Shown here piece after piece: positions 50,601 to 63,310 of a stretch of DNA of 64,000 nucleotides. The stretch lies in contig RSEF01000012.1 of NCBI GenBank assembly GCA_003993805.1, positions 1,997,408 through 2,061,407 on the forward strand, written 5' to 3'. The translations under genes were made by a program, and so were the position numbers. Each line of letters begins with the position of its first letter. Position 1 is the first letter of the stretch. Source of the DNA: Himantopus leucocephalus (lineage: Eukaryota > Chordata > Aves > Charadriiformes > Recurvirostridae). The notes under the pieces are model-generated. The model did no database searches. It saw nothing but the letters and a program-made list of their open reading frames with translations, and was not told the DNA's origin.

Positions 50601-53100
50601 ACATGCAGAGCTCCCTTGCTGTGCGTGGCAGCGTTGTCACCCGGGGCTCGGCTCTCTGGTGACAATCCCCACCGTGGCTGTGTATGGGAAGAACAAGGGC
50701 TGGAGTCCCCGGGATGAGCCGTCTCCTCCGCAGCCGGTGTCCCGACGTCCCTGCTTCCAGCCCCAGCATCAAGAGCAGAACAGGGGACATGGAGATGTTT
50801 GACATTTGAAGGGCGGCTGTGTTGAAAGCCGGAGGTCCGTGCATCCTCCCTGTTCACAGCTAATTACAGCAGGGATTAGTCTGGGCAGGGGTAAAGTCCC
50901 TCCCCGTGTTGTTAATGATGAGAATTAAACCGGCTCTGGCTCCGAAACCAAACCCCAGACCCCAGTGCTCCCAAGCTTTAGGGAAGCTGGGAGCTGAAAC
51001 TTGGCTCTAAGCCTCCACTGTGTGTCTAATTGAGGCTGAAATAATCAATACGAGGGGCATTCCCGCTCCTTCCCAACACTGTTTGTGCCCAGCTTTCGCT
51101 GGGTTGGATCGTGGCTGGGTGCTCCTTGCTGCCTGCTGGAGCCGGGCACGCGTGCGCCTGGGCCTCTGCATCGTGGTTTTAAGTGAAATTAGGGAGAAAT
51201 GCAATCCTGCATGTATTTTAGTCCATGTAAGGTTTTGTGTAAGATTGTTTGGAAAAAAAAAAAAAAGTATCCTAAAAATGGGACTTAAACAAGCTGACAG
51301 AGCTTGAAATAAATTTGTCTCTGTGCCACTCTCCTCCCGCCCCAGTCCCGGAGTCTCAGCTATTGCTGCTCCGTGGGGTGATGGTGCCCGGCCCTGCTGC
51401 ATGCAGGAGATGATCTCGCTGTGGGCAGGTGGTGCCCGAGGTCGGGCTGCTTGTTCCGCTGCGTGCCGTGAGTCTGTGCCCTCTGTCCATCCGCAGCAGA
51501 GGGAGGTACGGCTGCAGCCTGCCGAGCCCTGCCGGTTGCCCAGCCCGCGGGCAGGGTGCTGGCAGGAGAGAGATGGAGCCGGGCGAGCTTTGCAGCCCTG
51601 TTTACCTTGCTTGCCGCCATGCAGGAGGGTCTCAGAGAGGCCAGGACCGGGCAGGGCTTTCTGCAGGGGGCTGGGAGCCCTCGCTGCCTGCTCCGGCTCC
51701 CTCAGCCACTGTGGGGGACGAAGGACAAGCGGAATCACCGGTGTACTGCTGTGTCCAGCCGGGCTTCCCCCAGCTCTGCTGCCTGTAGCCTCCCCGCTGC
51801 TGGTGTCGGAGCACTGCTGGGTGTTTTGGGGGGAGGCAGGGCTCCTGCGACTGCCAGCTCGCCCCACACTCCCTGGGGCGGTTTCTTGTGCACAGCCAGC
51901 ACCCACGTGTGCAGGTCACCTCCTCCCCAGGCCATCCCTGGGGCCAACTGGGACAGGCTTGCGGCGGTGGCAGGGTGAGGTGTAAAGGCTGAGTCCTCCC
52001 GACCACACCAGCAGTACCCACGTCTTGCATCTGTCCCTGCTTGACCTCTGTGGGGTGGGACCTCCCTCCTGCCTGGCCCTCAGGGGATGGGGACGGAGCC
52101 CCTGCTCCATGGGAGGACATGGCAGGGACGTCGGGGTGCCTGGAGGAGGCTGGGGGATGGAGCGGAGCTGCCTGTTACACCAGATGCCTGGGGGTGGGTG
52201 CTGCCGGCAGCACCTCTGGGGATGTGGTTTGAAACATGTGTGCCTCTGCCCAGAGCTTGGGTCCTGCTTTGTCCCAGCAGAGCCGTGCTGGGGAGGGCAG
52301 CAGGCATCGTCAAGGCTGCTTGCGGTAAAGAAAGGGCGAGAAGAGGTAGGGAAAACACAGAAAGTCCACGCCGCTGCACAGAGCTCGGCCATGGGCGCGG
52401 GAAACAAAGCTGCAGAGGTTGCAACTCTCCCAGGAGGGAGGCACCGAGCTGAGCCCCTCTGCTCTGCCCCCGCAGGACAGCGATATCTGCCCGGTACTTG
52501 GATGCGCTGTGGGATTAAGCATGGCTGGTGTGGGTTTGTTAGCGCGGTAATGAAATGGATTTTCTTGTTCGCGTGGTATCACAGGGACCGAAACACCGCT
52601 GGAGCAGCAGCGGCATTTCCTCAGCTCCCTGCGTGCTGCTGCACCTTTCCAACGTGCTGCAATCGGTCTGTGATTCCCGAGGAGTGGCTGTGCCTGGCGT
52701 GGCGGCGTTTTCTGCAGAGGGGCCGTTGGATCTGGGCACTTAGTGCTTTAACTTCTGTCAGGGCTGCGGAGCGGGGAGAGCCGGGAAGAAAGGCTAAGAG
52801 GAGAAGTGATGGAAATCTCAGCTGGCTGTAGGAGAGGTGGAGAAGCAGATTGTAGTGTAGAAGTCTTTGATTGACCACAGTACCATTTTGTGGCTTTTTC
52901 TCCCTCTCTCTGGATAAAGCTGCACTGTGACATCCATGCCATTAAATAGGCCATGCTCAAAAGAGAAAATTGCTGCTATTTTCCCCCTTTACTTTACTGC
53001 CATAAAAAATTGATCCCACATAGCATCCTTATTTCAAAGACTGCTAAAAAAATACAAAATTCTCATTTTGGTTTCTGACAGCTGCATAAAGCGTTTTTTA
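50601..53100 (+). other. CACNA2D2: CACNA2D2 intron 3, GC-rich block (no gene seen)
   Basis: GC-rich intronic DNA with many long open frames on both strands, as expected by chance in stop-poor GC-rich sequence. It contains one copy of a dispersed repeat (52001-52078) and a 14-A run at 51253-51266. No recognisable protein. Confidence -1.
52001..52078 (+). repeat. Dispersed repeat, copy A
   Basis: 78 bp from GACCACACCAGCAGTACCCA to CCTCCCTCCTGCCTGGCC matches 53512-53589 in the same orientation with about nine differences and no gap. Weaker similarity continues upstream to roughly 51940. I do not recognise the family. Confidence -1.
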
Positions 53101-53136
53101 AATAAAAGGGACGTGAAACGTAAAAAAAAAAAAAAA
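53101..53136 (+). other. AATAAA signal followed by a 15-A tract (possible retrocopy tail)
   Basis: AATAAA at 53101-53106 is followed 15 bases later by an uninterrupted run of 15 A at 53122-53136. That spacing is what a reverse-transcribed polyadenylated RNA would leave. The upstream 200 bp is AT-rich and unrecognised, and no target-site duplication was established. Confidence -1.
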
Positions 53137-53511
53137 TAAATCTCAGCCCTCCCCATTCCCTGAAGTTTTTCCTCCAGAAAGGTGCCCTTATTTTGAGAAG
53201 TGGGTGGGGAGAGAGAGCGCGAGTGTGCTAGTGCGAGAAGGGGTTTGGTTTCTCTTGCAACTGGTGATCAAAATTAAAGGCTTCGCTGGTGGCTGGACGA
53301 CAGCTACAGCAGCAAATTCCCCCCTTGCTTACCTGGGCTGGAACGTGATGGACTTTCTTTAGTAGCAGAGTGCTTTTAGGTGTGTGATGGCAAAGAGCTC
53401 GCGCTGAGGTGGGAAGGGGGCAGGCTGGAGAGCTGGGGTCTGCTGGGGCGCTTGGGATGGGCAGGCTGAAGGATGCTGGGGAGAAATGGGACATCTGAGC
53501 TGCATTCTTCT

Positions 53512-53589
53512 GACCGCGCCAGCGGTACCCACGTCTTGCCTCTGTCCCTGCTCATCCTCCGTGGGGTGGGACCTCCCTCCTGCCTGGCC
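53512..53589 (+). repeat. Dispersed repeat, copy B
   Basis: 78 bp from GACCGCGCCAGCGGTACCCA to CCTCCCTCCTGCCTGGCC, paired with copy A about 1.5 kb upstream. The flanks differ downstream of the shared block, so this is more like an interspersed repeat than a recent local duplication. Confidence -1.
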
Positions 53590-54367
53590 AGGTGGCACCC
53601 TGGGAGGGTGATGGGCAGGAGGAAAGCGAGAGGAAGAAGTGGGGAGCCCAAAAAGGGATTTAAATGGGTGGCGGGGCCCTGTGGAGGGAGGGCATGGAGC
53701 TAGGTAATGCAAGGACTTGGGCAGCTTTGAGTCAGTGGTAACGGAGCACGTGAGAAGGATGGGGTGGTGTGGGATGAAGGGGAATGTGGACCCGGCAGAA
53801 GGGAGCTGCAGAGAGCAGGGTAACGGGAGGTCAGGTCTGTTCTCACTGCAGGAGTTAATGATCTTAATAAGAATCATCCCATTTAAACAAGATGCTCTTC
53901 TGAAAAGAAGATTAAGCAGAGGGAGTGTTGACAAAGCGCTGAGCGGGGCTGCCAGGACTCCAGCAAGCAGCAAGCTGCTGCTCCCCCTACTCCACCTGCT
54001 CTCCAGCTCTTCTGCCTCTGCTCTCTCCTTGATTAATGACCAGTCTGCCAGGCACGGGCACAACTGGTCCACCAGTGCCAGTCCCAGCGGCAGAGGTGGG
54101 TACCACGCTACAAAGGCAGTGAGGATTTCCAGCTGAAGGATGGCCCCGTGCTCGTTGCCTGACCTGGCTGGGTGCCCCTGAAGGTCTGCAATTAGTGGAA
54201 ATGATTCCTGGGGAGAAGCGTGGTGGGTGCGGTACATGATGTTAGGTGGGATGAGGCTTGGCAGAGGGCTGGAGAGGGAAGGTGACAGCATGACGAGCTG
54301 TTTGAGCTGCTCAGTCTAAAAGTTATCACTAGAGCAAGAGCGGTGTTGCTGCGCACTGCATGCCCAG

Positions 54368-54390
54368 CCTGCTCGCTTGGAGCGAGCAGG
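54368..54390. repeat. Perfect 10-bp inverted repeat with 3-nt loop
   Basis: CCTGCTCGCT, then TGG, then AGCGAGCAGG. A GC-rich hairpin without a following T-run. Confidence -1.
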
Positions 54391-54889
54391 GCCATCAGCG
54401 GGGCTATCAGATGTGCCACCAGATCCTCCCCATGTCTTCTCCCCGCTCACATTGACATCTGTTTGCCTTTCATGTCCAGCAGGTCTCTGAGTTATGAGGC
54501 TCTTTCCTCCACCAGGATCTTAGGGAGATGATGAAGAGCTAGATGAGCTCTCCATAAATAGCTCTGCCATTAAAAAACCTCAGCTCCTGTTTTAACGTTA
54601 GCAGGATTAGCCGTCTGCAAAAGTATGGGCTTAAGACTCGGCGGTAGGCTTTGCCCTGGTAATACGTCTCTATTTTCTCAGGCTTGATTTCTCCAGCCAG
54701 CCTGGCTCTGAATGCAATAAATTTTGCTCTTCTTTATACCTCAGCTGATGACTTATTCTTTGGAGCCTGTGTCCTTGGCTAGCCAGAGACCCTTCAAAGC
54801 TAAATTTTGTGCTTGCCTATTCTGAAACCGATGAGGTCCTTACAGAAAGGACCAGGATGCGTGTAACTATTAGGGTTGAAGGATGTTAC

Positions 54890-55245
54890 TGGTGCAGTTC
54901 TCCAGTCTCCAAATTAATCTTATTTTTGATTAATGGCCTGGACACAAAAGGGGATGTGCTAGTCAAATCTGTTGGGGTGCCACATGCATTATACAGGTAG
55001 AGGAGGGTCAGGCTGTCACCGAGGAGCCCCGTGACCTTGAGGGCTGGGCAAATGCAAAGAGGTTGGGATGGAAGGATGACACAGTGTGGAAGGATAACAC
55101 AGCCCATGGGTGAGCGTGAGAGATGCTTCTGCAAATGCAGGTTTGACCGACTAGAAAGTCTAAGCTGTGATTGTTGGTTGTAGGGTGACCGTGAACTGCT
55201 GACATGATGCGCTGGTGGAAAAAGCACCTGAGATCTAGGGGAGCT
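54890..55245 (+). mobile_element. Degraded CR1/L2-type LINE fragment, sense orientation
   Basis: GATTAATGGCCTGGACACAA, then GTGCTAGTCAAATCTG, then GACCTTGAGGGCTGGGCAAA followed by ATGCAAAG, and later ACATGATGCGCTGGTGGAAA, occur in the order found in the reverse-transcriptase C-terminal region of old amniote LINEs. The reading frame is lost. Ends are approximate. Confidence -1.
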
Positions 55246-55522
55246 CGTGGGGGAACCCCACACGGTGAGAGGGGGGGTGAAAATGCCATCCCATGGGGCT
55301 CTGGTGAACTGTGGTTTATTGGTGTAAACCTGTGATCGGCAGCCATAGGTGTAGGGTGCTGCCGTGGGAACCCCAGCAGCCTGGGAGCAGCCACCTGTCC
55401 TCTTCAGCCACCCCCGCGGTGGGGTAGCAGCTTCCAGGGAGGGGAGAGATGGGGGCTAATGGGGGTACCTGTCCCCCCTTCATCTGGGGTGTCTGCCTGT
55501 GAGTGTGAGTTGGAGCTGAAAT

Positions 55523-55552
55523 GTTGGGGGGAAATACGTTGGGGGGAAATAC
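55523..55552 (+). repeat. Perfect 15-bp tandem duplication
   Basis: GTTGGGGGGAAATAC occurs twice back to back at 55523-55537 and 55538-55552. Confidence -1.
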
Positions 55553-58500
55553 GTTGTTCTTGTAAATACAGCAAGGGGGTAAATGTGCAGAGGGACAAAG
55601 GTTGTTCAAGCTCACGTATAGCATCAACCCTGGAATAAATGAGAAATTTCCAGTGGATAGCTCTGGGCTGCAAACCTGAGGGTTTCTAACCACCAAAGGA
55701 AACTGATTCTGGAAAATCACCCTACCAGCGGTCGCAGAGGCAATCAGCTGACCTGTCTTCAGGCAGGTTCCTTAAGCAGTTTCCAAAGGGGGTTCCCACC
55801 GAGCAGGGTCCTGTGGTCGGTGACCCTGGGGCACCTCCGTGCCTCCAGCCACCCAAGAGCAGAGCCGGCGCCTGCCCCTAGCAGCGTGCCGCTGGGGCTG
55901 GGGCGCTGCGGTACGCTGCCTGTTTGTTTTGGGTTTGTTTTATTATTTTTTTTTCTTTTTTCACTGCAATATAAACCCAGCGTGTCTTTAAGGCCATGCA
56001 TGTGTAGGGGGATTTGCTGATGGCTCATCTTTCTAGCAGGCTTTTTCAGCTGAATGTCAGTTTATTGCTTTTGCAAATTGTCTTGTGCCTACACAGAACC
56101 GGCTGCCTCAGCAGAGGGCTTTGCCAACAACGTGCTCTATAAAAGGGTTATTAGGATAACAAGAAAGAAAACAGAAACCTTTGCAGAATCACAACAGTAT
56201 AGCGTAGCCCTCCCCCTCCCCTCTCCCAGTTTATTACCCTCAAGTGCTTCTGAGTTGGACTTCAAACCATTGTGCTGCAGAATATAAACAGTAAGGTTAA
56301 AGTACCCTAGACAGGAGCTAACTCTTCGGCAATTATCTGGTCAATGGCAGAGCACCGATCTGTAGCTCGGCGTAAACATCATCAGGAAAATATGCACAGT
56401 TTGCAAATTAAAAAGCCATCGCATCGTCTCGGCCCAAGGCAGAAGCCTTCTGGTATGATTAGAGTCTCACCGGTGGAGCCGGCCAGAGCATCCTTTGGGT
56501 CTCTGACATCAGTCCTTCGTCACAGGAGCCTGTTGCTGGGTATTTCTGTTTTATCTGCAGTATTTTTGTACCTGTCTGGGGGGCATGTTTTATCAGATGT
56601 TTTTGTTTTCCATGAAAGCACAGATTTCACTGTTAAAAGGAAGGAGGGCAAAATAAGGCAAGAAAAAGCCAACGTAGTCTTTTGTGATACTTTTGAAATG
56701 ATACTGTGCTTTTCTAAGCTTTATGGAGAGGGAAACATTAAGTGAAATGTTCTGGTTGACATGCGGCAGATGTGGCTTGTTTGTTGTTTTCCTAACTTTT
56801 AGGGTCAACTTCTATGATAAAAACAACCTTATTGGTGCTACTCGTCTCATCTCTGCTTATTCTCTGCCTGTAGTGCCTTACAGCACTCTGCAAGAGGGGA
56901 GTTGTTCTCTCTTGTTTGAAGTCAGCTGGGGCAGGCAGCAATTAAAAGACTTGATGAAGGTCGCAGAAGGCCTGAGCAGAACTCATGTCTTTGAGCCCCC
57001 AAAGTAGCAAAAGACTGGACTCAGCTGCCTCTTTCTGTTGCCCATGTTCCTCGGGGCTCAAGAGAGCTCATTGATAATTCTGGGCTACGTGCTAAAGTGC
57101 TGAGGCTTTTGGAGGTGAGCTATGGAGGATGTCATGGTCTAGAAGGGATTTGCATACGCACAGGTTGCACGGTTGGACCCAGAGACACATGGGGCAGTTT
57201 GGCGTGTGAACACAACACCGCAACCAGCTGCCCTCGAGTTCCCAGTGGTTTTGTAGGCGGCTCTGCAAATCTGCTTTTGCTTAAAACCAGGCCCTTTGGT
57301 GGAAAGACAGTGGAATTCACCGCCTCAGTTATCACTCTTCCCTCATTGTAGGGCAACCTGAGCTGTCTGAAGCAGGTTTCCTGTCCTGGCAAAGACAGGA
57401 CACCACCTTACGTTAACTTCTGCTTGTTCCTGCCTCTATCTTTCCTAGCCCCATTATTTGGGCTCTGCTCAGCTCCATCTTTCACCATCCCCGTTCACTG
57501 AGCTTGCTCTTTTCCTCCCGTGCTGATTTCCCCCTTTCCACCAAGGCCAGGAGAAATGACGTTGAGCTCCGAGTAGGGGGCAGAGCCAGCTCAGGGCTCA
57601 TGTGCCGGGTACCCAGCATCAATGGATAGAGGTGACGATGGGTTTGAGTGGGCAGGGTGCCTTGCCCCGGTCACTGCCAGTGCCTGATGTGTGTCCCCAG
57701 CCCCAGCAGAGCCCGTTAGACCTGCTGCCAGCTAGTGCTGGAGCTCAATCCCTTTCAAAGCACATTTTCCCAGCACAGCTCAAACAGCGGTCCCCTAAAA
57801 CGGGAGGCAGCACCACATCCCCGTCTTCCTAAGAGCCTGCAAAGGCCACCTTCTGTCATCTCCGATATCTTGTTCCCATAGCAATGCTTTCTCTCGGCTG
57901 CTTGTGGCCAGTGAAACGCATGATGAGGCTCCAACGTTGTCCTTGATGCTGGCAGGCTGTGACAGGCAGGGCAGGGACGGCAGGGATGGACGCTCTCTGA
58001 CATCCCTTGCAGGATCACCCTCCAGGTCAGCTGTAGTGGTGGGAATACCCACTGGAGCATTCCTTTTTGAGGTGACAAATAACCTAGCAGGCGGTACACA
58101 GGTAGGTGTCGGTGGGAAGAAGCTGAGCTGCCAGGAGCTCCTGGGGCTCCTCGCTCCAACCTCTGCTCCAGCGGTCAGGACTATGCACGTGGTGATAGTC
58201 CCTTGGGTGTGCGGCTGAAATGCGGTGTAGGACTGATGCCAGCACCTTCCCAGCAAGCTCAGCCACAGGAGGGGCTCCAGGGAAGTGTCTTGTTTGGGGG
58301 CCAAAGCTTCCAGAGGAGGCGCCTGCCCTGGGCACGTTTCTCCCTGCACGGTTTCTCTGCACTGCTGAGCGTTCCTCCTTTTTAAAACTGTGATTTTTCC
58401 AGCGAAGAAAAGGAGCTGGTGTCTTTGAGTTGAGCGTGTATGGAGGGTGTTTCTTTAACCATCAAATCCCTCTAGTTAGGCTGGGGCGAGCAGCTCAGGA

Positions 58501-61500
58501 GCTGCATTGCTTGGGGTGTCTGTGCTGGGAGCAAGCCGCCCTCTCCCCAGCATCAGGTCTCCACGAAAGACCTGTTTCAGCTCTGCACCGGCCCTTGTCA
58601 CCTGCACCGCCTTCCCTGTGCGGGCCCAGGAGGTGCGTGAGCGTCAGTGGTTGCACCAGGCAAGGATAAGCAGCTCAGCTCGACTTAAGCTGGAAATCGA
58701 TAGGGGATTAATTTGTATTAAGAGAAACATGTGCTGCAAAGGGAGGGTTCACCCTTCTCCCGAAGGTGGGGGAAGCCACGGATGGGACACGAGGGGCCAC
58801 TGGCAAACGCTTCCCTACACATCACTCTTCTGTGCTTGGCCACGAGTGGCCACCAGAGGCTAACGAGAGGGATGCTGGTGTCCCAGGAGGGCGGTGGGGG
58901 GCCGGGAGCGGCGCCAGCATTGGGCTCCCACTGCTCGCTGGATCACAGGGAGACGACACGCAGAGCTGGCCCCCACGGGTGCTCTGCCTCCAGCAGTGCT
59001 TCGTGTTTATGGGGCATTTTTTTTCTACGAGGGCTTTTAAGGCGATTCCTACCATCTGCTTGGTCTTTTTAAGCTACAAGCCAAATGTATTCCTGCTGAC
59101 ACCAGCACTCTTGCATGGATGCTGTTGTGATGCCTCTTGCTCCTCTTCTGCCAAGGAAAACGGCTCCGCCGAGCTTGGTGGGGGTGTGCCCGGAGAGCGG
59201 GGTCACCACTCCAGCACTTGGTGGGACTCAGGGCTGCATCCTGCTCCTCCGGAGATGAATTTGGAGAAAGGTCTTTCTTGCTTTCCCTCTCCTAAAATTG
59301 CGTTTTAGGGCCTGTAAAAATGAAAAGCAGAGCTGAGAGAGGCTGTCACCAGTTAGGCCTGGCACACAGGCACTCAGCGGTGGAGGTGATGGACACGGGA
59401 GGTTGCCCGGTGACCCCTGCAGCCTCCCCAGAGCAGCCAGCCATGCGTGGAGAGCTGCTCGGGGTTTGCTGTACCGGCCAGGATCGTTTGCAGCACAGCA
59501 GAAGTCACACAGGTGACCTTGGCAGGGACGCAGTCTGCCCGGCTGGCTGGATTGGCACCGCTGCTCCAGCCAGCAGGGTTTGGTCCCTGGGGAGCAGAAG
59601 GCTCTGGCGCCTGTGACCTGGGGTGTCACATCCCACGGGGCCAAACGTGCCCTGAAGCTGTCCCAGCTCGGTGGGGAGCTGGGAGACAGGGGCAGGGTGT
59701 GCCCAGCCTCCAGGACAGGGACAGGGACCGAGGTGCTGGGGCAGTGCCTCCAGACCAGCTGCTGGTCGAGCGGAGTAAGAGATTCAGGAAAGACTGTTTT
59801 TTATGGCTACTATATCCAAAACCATAGTGAATTTGGAAGGAAATGACACTGGGATGGTTTTTTCCTTCCTATGTCTTTTGTGCTGATTCTGTGTGTGCAG
59901 AGCAGGGGCTGGAACCAGCCAGGTGCCGGTCCCCGCTCCTGTTTTGCCTTGTTTTACCTTCTGGGAAGATGGTGGGGAATAAAAATGTTATTCACTTCTC
60001 TGAAAAACTCTTGACATTTTTCCCGCAGCTCTAATACCAGAGCTAACCTTTCAGTCGGAGCTGGTTGGAGGAAATCAGTTATATTGGATATGTTGGTGTT
60101 ATAATTCTCCTCTCCCTCTGTTTTCTCCTCCCTTCATGCATGTTGTTTCTTCTCCATGTTATTTCCATACCTTCTCTCTCTCCAGCCAGCCCTCCCCGAT
60201 GGTGTTTGGAGCCGTTCAGATGTAGGCAGTGTACTCCATCCCATGTCCCACCCGAAACGCATCGCAGCCCATTGGAGTAACATCAAGTGTTGAGCAAGGG
60301 CGGGGAGTGGGCAGCATCTTCCCATATCCCCATGTTCAATCTTAAATTGCAAACAGGTCACCTTCCATCGAGTGTGCCACATATTTAAAAAAACAGCAGA
60401 GACACAAAGGGAAAGCCAACAAGAGCGACGGCAAGGTTCAGTTTGTCTAAGGCATGAGCTAATTACTGCTTGCCTGGGTTTGATGCTACGTCAAGCACCA
60501 GCTCAAACCATAGACCTACCACAGAGAAATTGCACGTGTTTGAGCGCTTGTCCTCCCGTAGCTTTGTACACATATTGTCTGCTGGGGAAATGCTCCATTT
60601 CAGGAAGCGACTAGAGATGTTTACAACCAATTGTATAAAAATCAATAGACTTGCTGCTGAAGGGTCTGCCTTCCCGTGGGTGGTGAGTTCCAGGAGAAGG
60701 CATCTCGGCACTCTGCTCCTGCAGCTTCCACCTTGGTGCGGTCCTGGTTGACGACAGGTTACCCCACTAGAAATGGTAACACCCTCGTGTTCCAGTTTAT
60801 AAGGTAGCAATCAGATCAGGTCAGGTTTATGATCCACCTAGCTTATTACTGTCTCCATTAGTAGCTGCTAGCAGATGTTGGGAGAGAAGGATTATTACTC
60901 TCGCAATGCATACTTAGCTGGCAGATTATTGAAATTTCTTTCTAATCCTAAGAAGTTACTTGGGAGGTATAAATCCTTGAGTGATAGCACTTATATTCCT
61001 CTGTACTTTGATCTCGGCTAGCATAACCGATGATACTCTGATTAATCTGATTTTTGTTCCTTAAAAAAAACTATCGTGTCCCCAGCGTCTCGAGGTGTTG
61101 AGTTCCACAGGGAGCTGTGTTTCTCATTGTTGGATCTGAACGTTTAAATAGTCGAGCTCAGAGGTACCTTCTTTCTTACGTGGGGGTTTATACTTCTGTG
61201 TCCTTTGAAATTCATTTCTTCCTTTAAGTGAATCAAATCCCCTGAATGTTTTCAGTCTGCCGCTACCCGGGTTCCTCCCGTGCTCCCAGCAGCCACGTTG
61301 CTCTTCCCTGCCCCGCATCTGCCTCTTCCCCTGGTTTGGCGTGGCAGAACCACACGCGGTGTCACAGATGAGGGACCCACTGATTTATAGACCTGCTAGC
61401 TAATATGACAGTTTTATTTACCGCTCGCTTCTGAGCACAAACTAGCATCTTTGGCCCATCACTTGCACAGAGATGTTTGTGCTCCAGAGTGCCGCCATCT

Positions 61501-62369
61501 CTTCCACGAATGGTTGGGGTTAATTTGGAGCTGCATCAGCATGCGTGACGGGTCCTAATTGTTGTTCCCTAAAAGCGGTGCCTTGGATGTTCTTGCCCTG
61601 AATTTCATCTGTCGACGTGCTGTTGAATTCCCTGAATGAGCTGACTCCTTCCAAAGCTACTTGCGTGTGTATCTAATCCCATCTGACGTTTTTCCCCTCC
61701 ATAAAGGATTGCCTTCTCACTGCGTATGTATTCCCACTTAGGATGCTCCACTATTCCGTCCCACAGCCAGCATTTTGATGCCAGTGCATTGGAAGACATC
61801 CTTCTCCTTCACCTCGTGCTCTTTCCCATCCTCTTTTATTTCTCCTTCCCCAGACTGACCAGGCTCAACTGAGATCTGTTGCACGTAAGAGGTCCGTTTG
61901 CTTTCCAGGAGGTGAGGAGGCCCCAGCAGCTGAGCAGTAATGTGCTTTTAGACGTCCTTGGAAAAAAGACTCCAGGGTTTCTCAAGTCAAATCTTCACCC
62001 TCCCCTGCACCCTTTTTATTTTCCTTCCCCCTTTCCTCCCGCTTGAACAACAAAAAATTAGGACATTGTGGGAAAGGTTGAAATGGATGGCGGTGGTTCT
62101 ACTAGACTGCGGGCTGGGCATGGCTCAGCCCTGCCAAGGTGTTTGAAGGGCAGACAAATACCCATCTCATAGCGCCTGGTACAAACGAGGTGGCGTAACC
62201 CTGGCTCCCTCCTCGGCACCGGCTGGGCCCCGGCTGGCGCTGGCTCGGGGTCCGCTGCCTGGTGGCGTGCGTCGAGAGGGATGCAAAATGAAAGACAGAC
62301 AGAAGGACAGAAAAGAGGATTAGAAAGCAAGGGCCCGTTCGCAGATATTGCAAGAAGTGGTTTGTTATT

Positions 62370-62450
62370 TTCTGGAGAATACAGAGGTAAAACATGATAA
62401 CAGCCTTTAAATACATAAAAGATTGCTGCTGCTGGGGAAGAGGCAGTAAC
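62370..62450 (+). mobile_element. Short LINE-like fragment
   Basis: AACATGATAACAGCCTTTAA followed by ATACATAAAAGATTGCTGC resembles the conserved 'ATGATAGCAGTCTTCAAATA' phrase of CR1-type LINE 3' regions. It is short and isolated, so the call is tentative. Confidence -1.
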
Positions 62451-63310
62451 AAACACCTCCTCCTTCCGCACACCTGCATAATTTTTAAACCCTCAGGTGC
62501 CTTCTCTTGCGTTCATCCCCTTTGCTGCAGTTTCCGTCTGCCGCTGCATCGCGTGAGCGGGGGGAGCGGTTTTACCTCTGCCCCGTGACATTCCCCATCG
62601 CTCTGCAGCCCCCAGCTGCAGGAGCCGAGCGATGCGCAGGGGGGGCTCGGCTCACAGATCCCAAAGGTTTAGCAACCCAGACGCAAACACAAGGTCAAAC
62701 TGTCTTTACCCTATATCTCATGATTTTGAAGGTCATCTTCCAGCCAGGTGAGAGGAGCGTGAAGGGTGTGTGGTTGGCGCTGCCGGGGTTACCTTGTGCC
62801 TGCTGTGGTCATGCTGATGGCAGCCCGGCCACGGTATGGTTTGGTGGCTCTTGCATTGCTCTGGATTTCAGTGTTGGTGCTGCGCTGGTCACACCAAGGT
62901 GCTGCCATCTAAGCCAAGGCTGTCTCCAAGGCCCTCTCTAGGGCCCACCGGGGTCGCAGCAGCAACTGCTCAACCACATGCTTCAACCCTGAAGTGGGAC
63001 ATGCACACATCTTTATGGACAGTGTTGAATCAGCACCTCCACGCTTCTTAGCCTGCTGTAAAATCTTTGAAAGCTGGTGATACCTTGAGCTAGAGGTTTC
63101 TTCTGGCTCCAATGCTTGTTCATGGAATGATAAACATCCGAGCATCCCCTGCGGGCAGTTCAGCAGGGGCAGCAATAGGACGCAGTACCTGCAATGCTTA
63201 GGTGGGATCCGTATGCTTTTCTTCTGCTTTGCCAGTTGCCCAGCTCAGCCTTCAGCAGGGACACATCTTGCAGCACTTATTTATATATTTTTCCTCCCCT
63301 TGCGCCTCAG

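Larger units (their letters stand above)
53137..54889 (+). other. CACNA2D2: CACNA2D2 intron 3, purine-rich block (no gene seen)
   Basis: Purine-rich on the + strand, giving a 310-codon open frame on the minus strand (53359-54291) with proline- and serine-rich, low-information composition. It contains the second copy of the dispersed repeat and a 10-bp hairpin at 54368-54390. Confidence -1.
55246..63310 (+). other. CACNA2D2: CACNA2D2 intron 3, block (no gene seen)
   Basis: Intronic with no recognised exon of the host gene. It contains a 15-bp tandem duplication at 55523-55552, an octamer ATTTGCAT at 57148-57155, and a short LINE-like piece at 62370-62450. The open frame at 56344-56745 shows no family resemblance. 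Confidence -1.

Noticed and set aside
51007..51906. A 299-codon open frame on the - strand.
   Set aside because: GC-rich chance frame with no domain or splice context, overlapped by long frames on the opposite strand.
53359..54291. A 310-codon open frame on the - strand.
   Set aside because: The + strand is purine-rich, which depletes stops on the minus strand. The translation is low-information Pro/Ser-rich, and it includes a dispersed repeat copy.
56344..56745. A 133-codon + strand frame with a hydrophobic stretch.
   Set aside because: No family resemblance. One hydrophobic run in a random frame is not evidence for a membrane protein.
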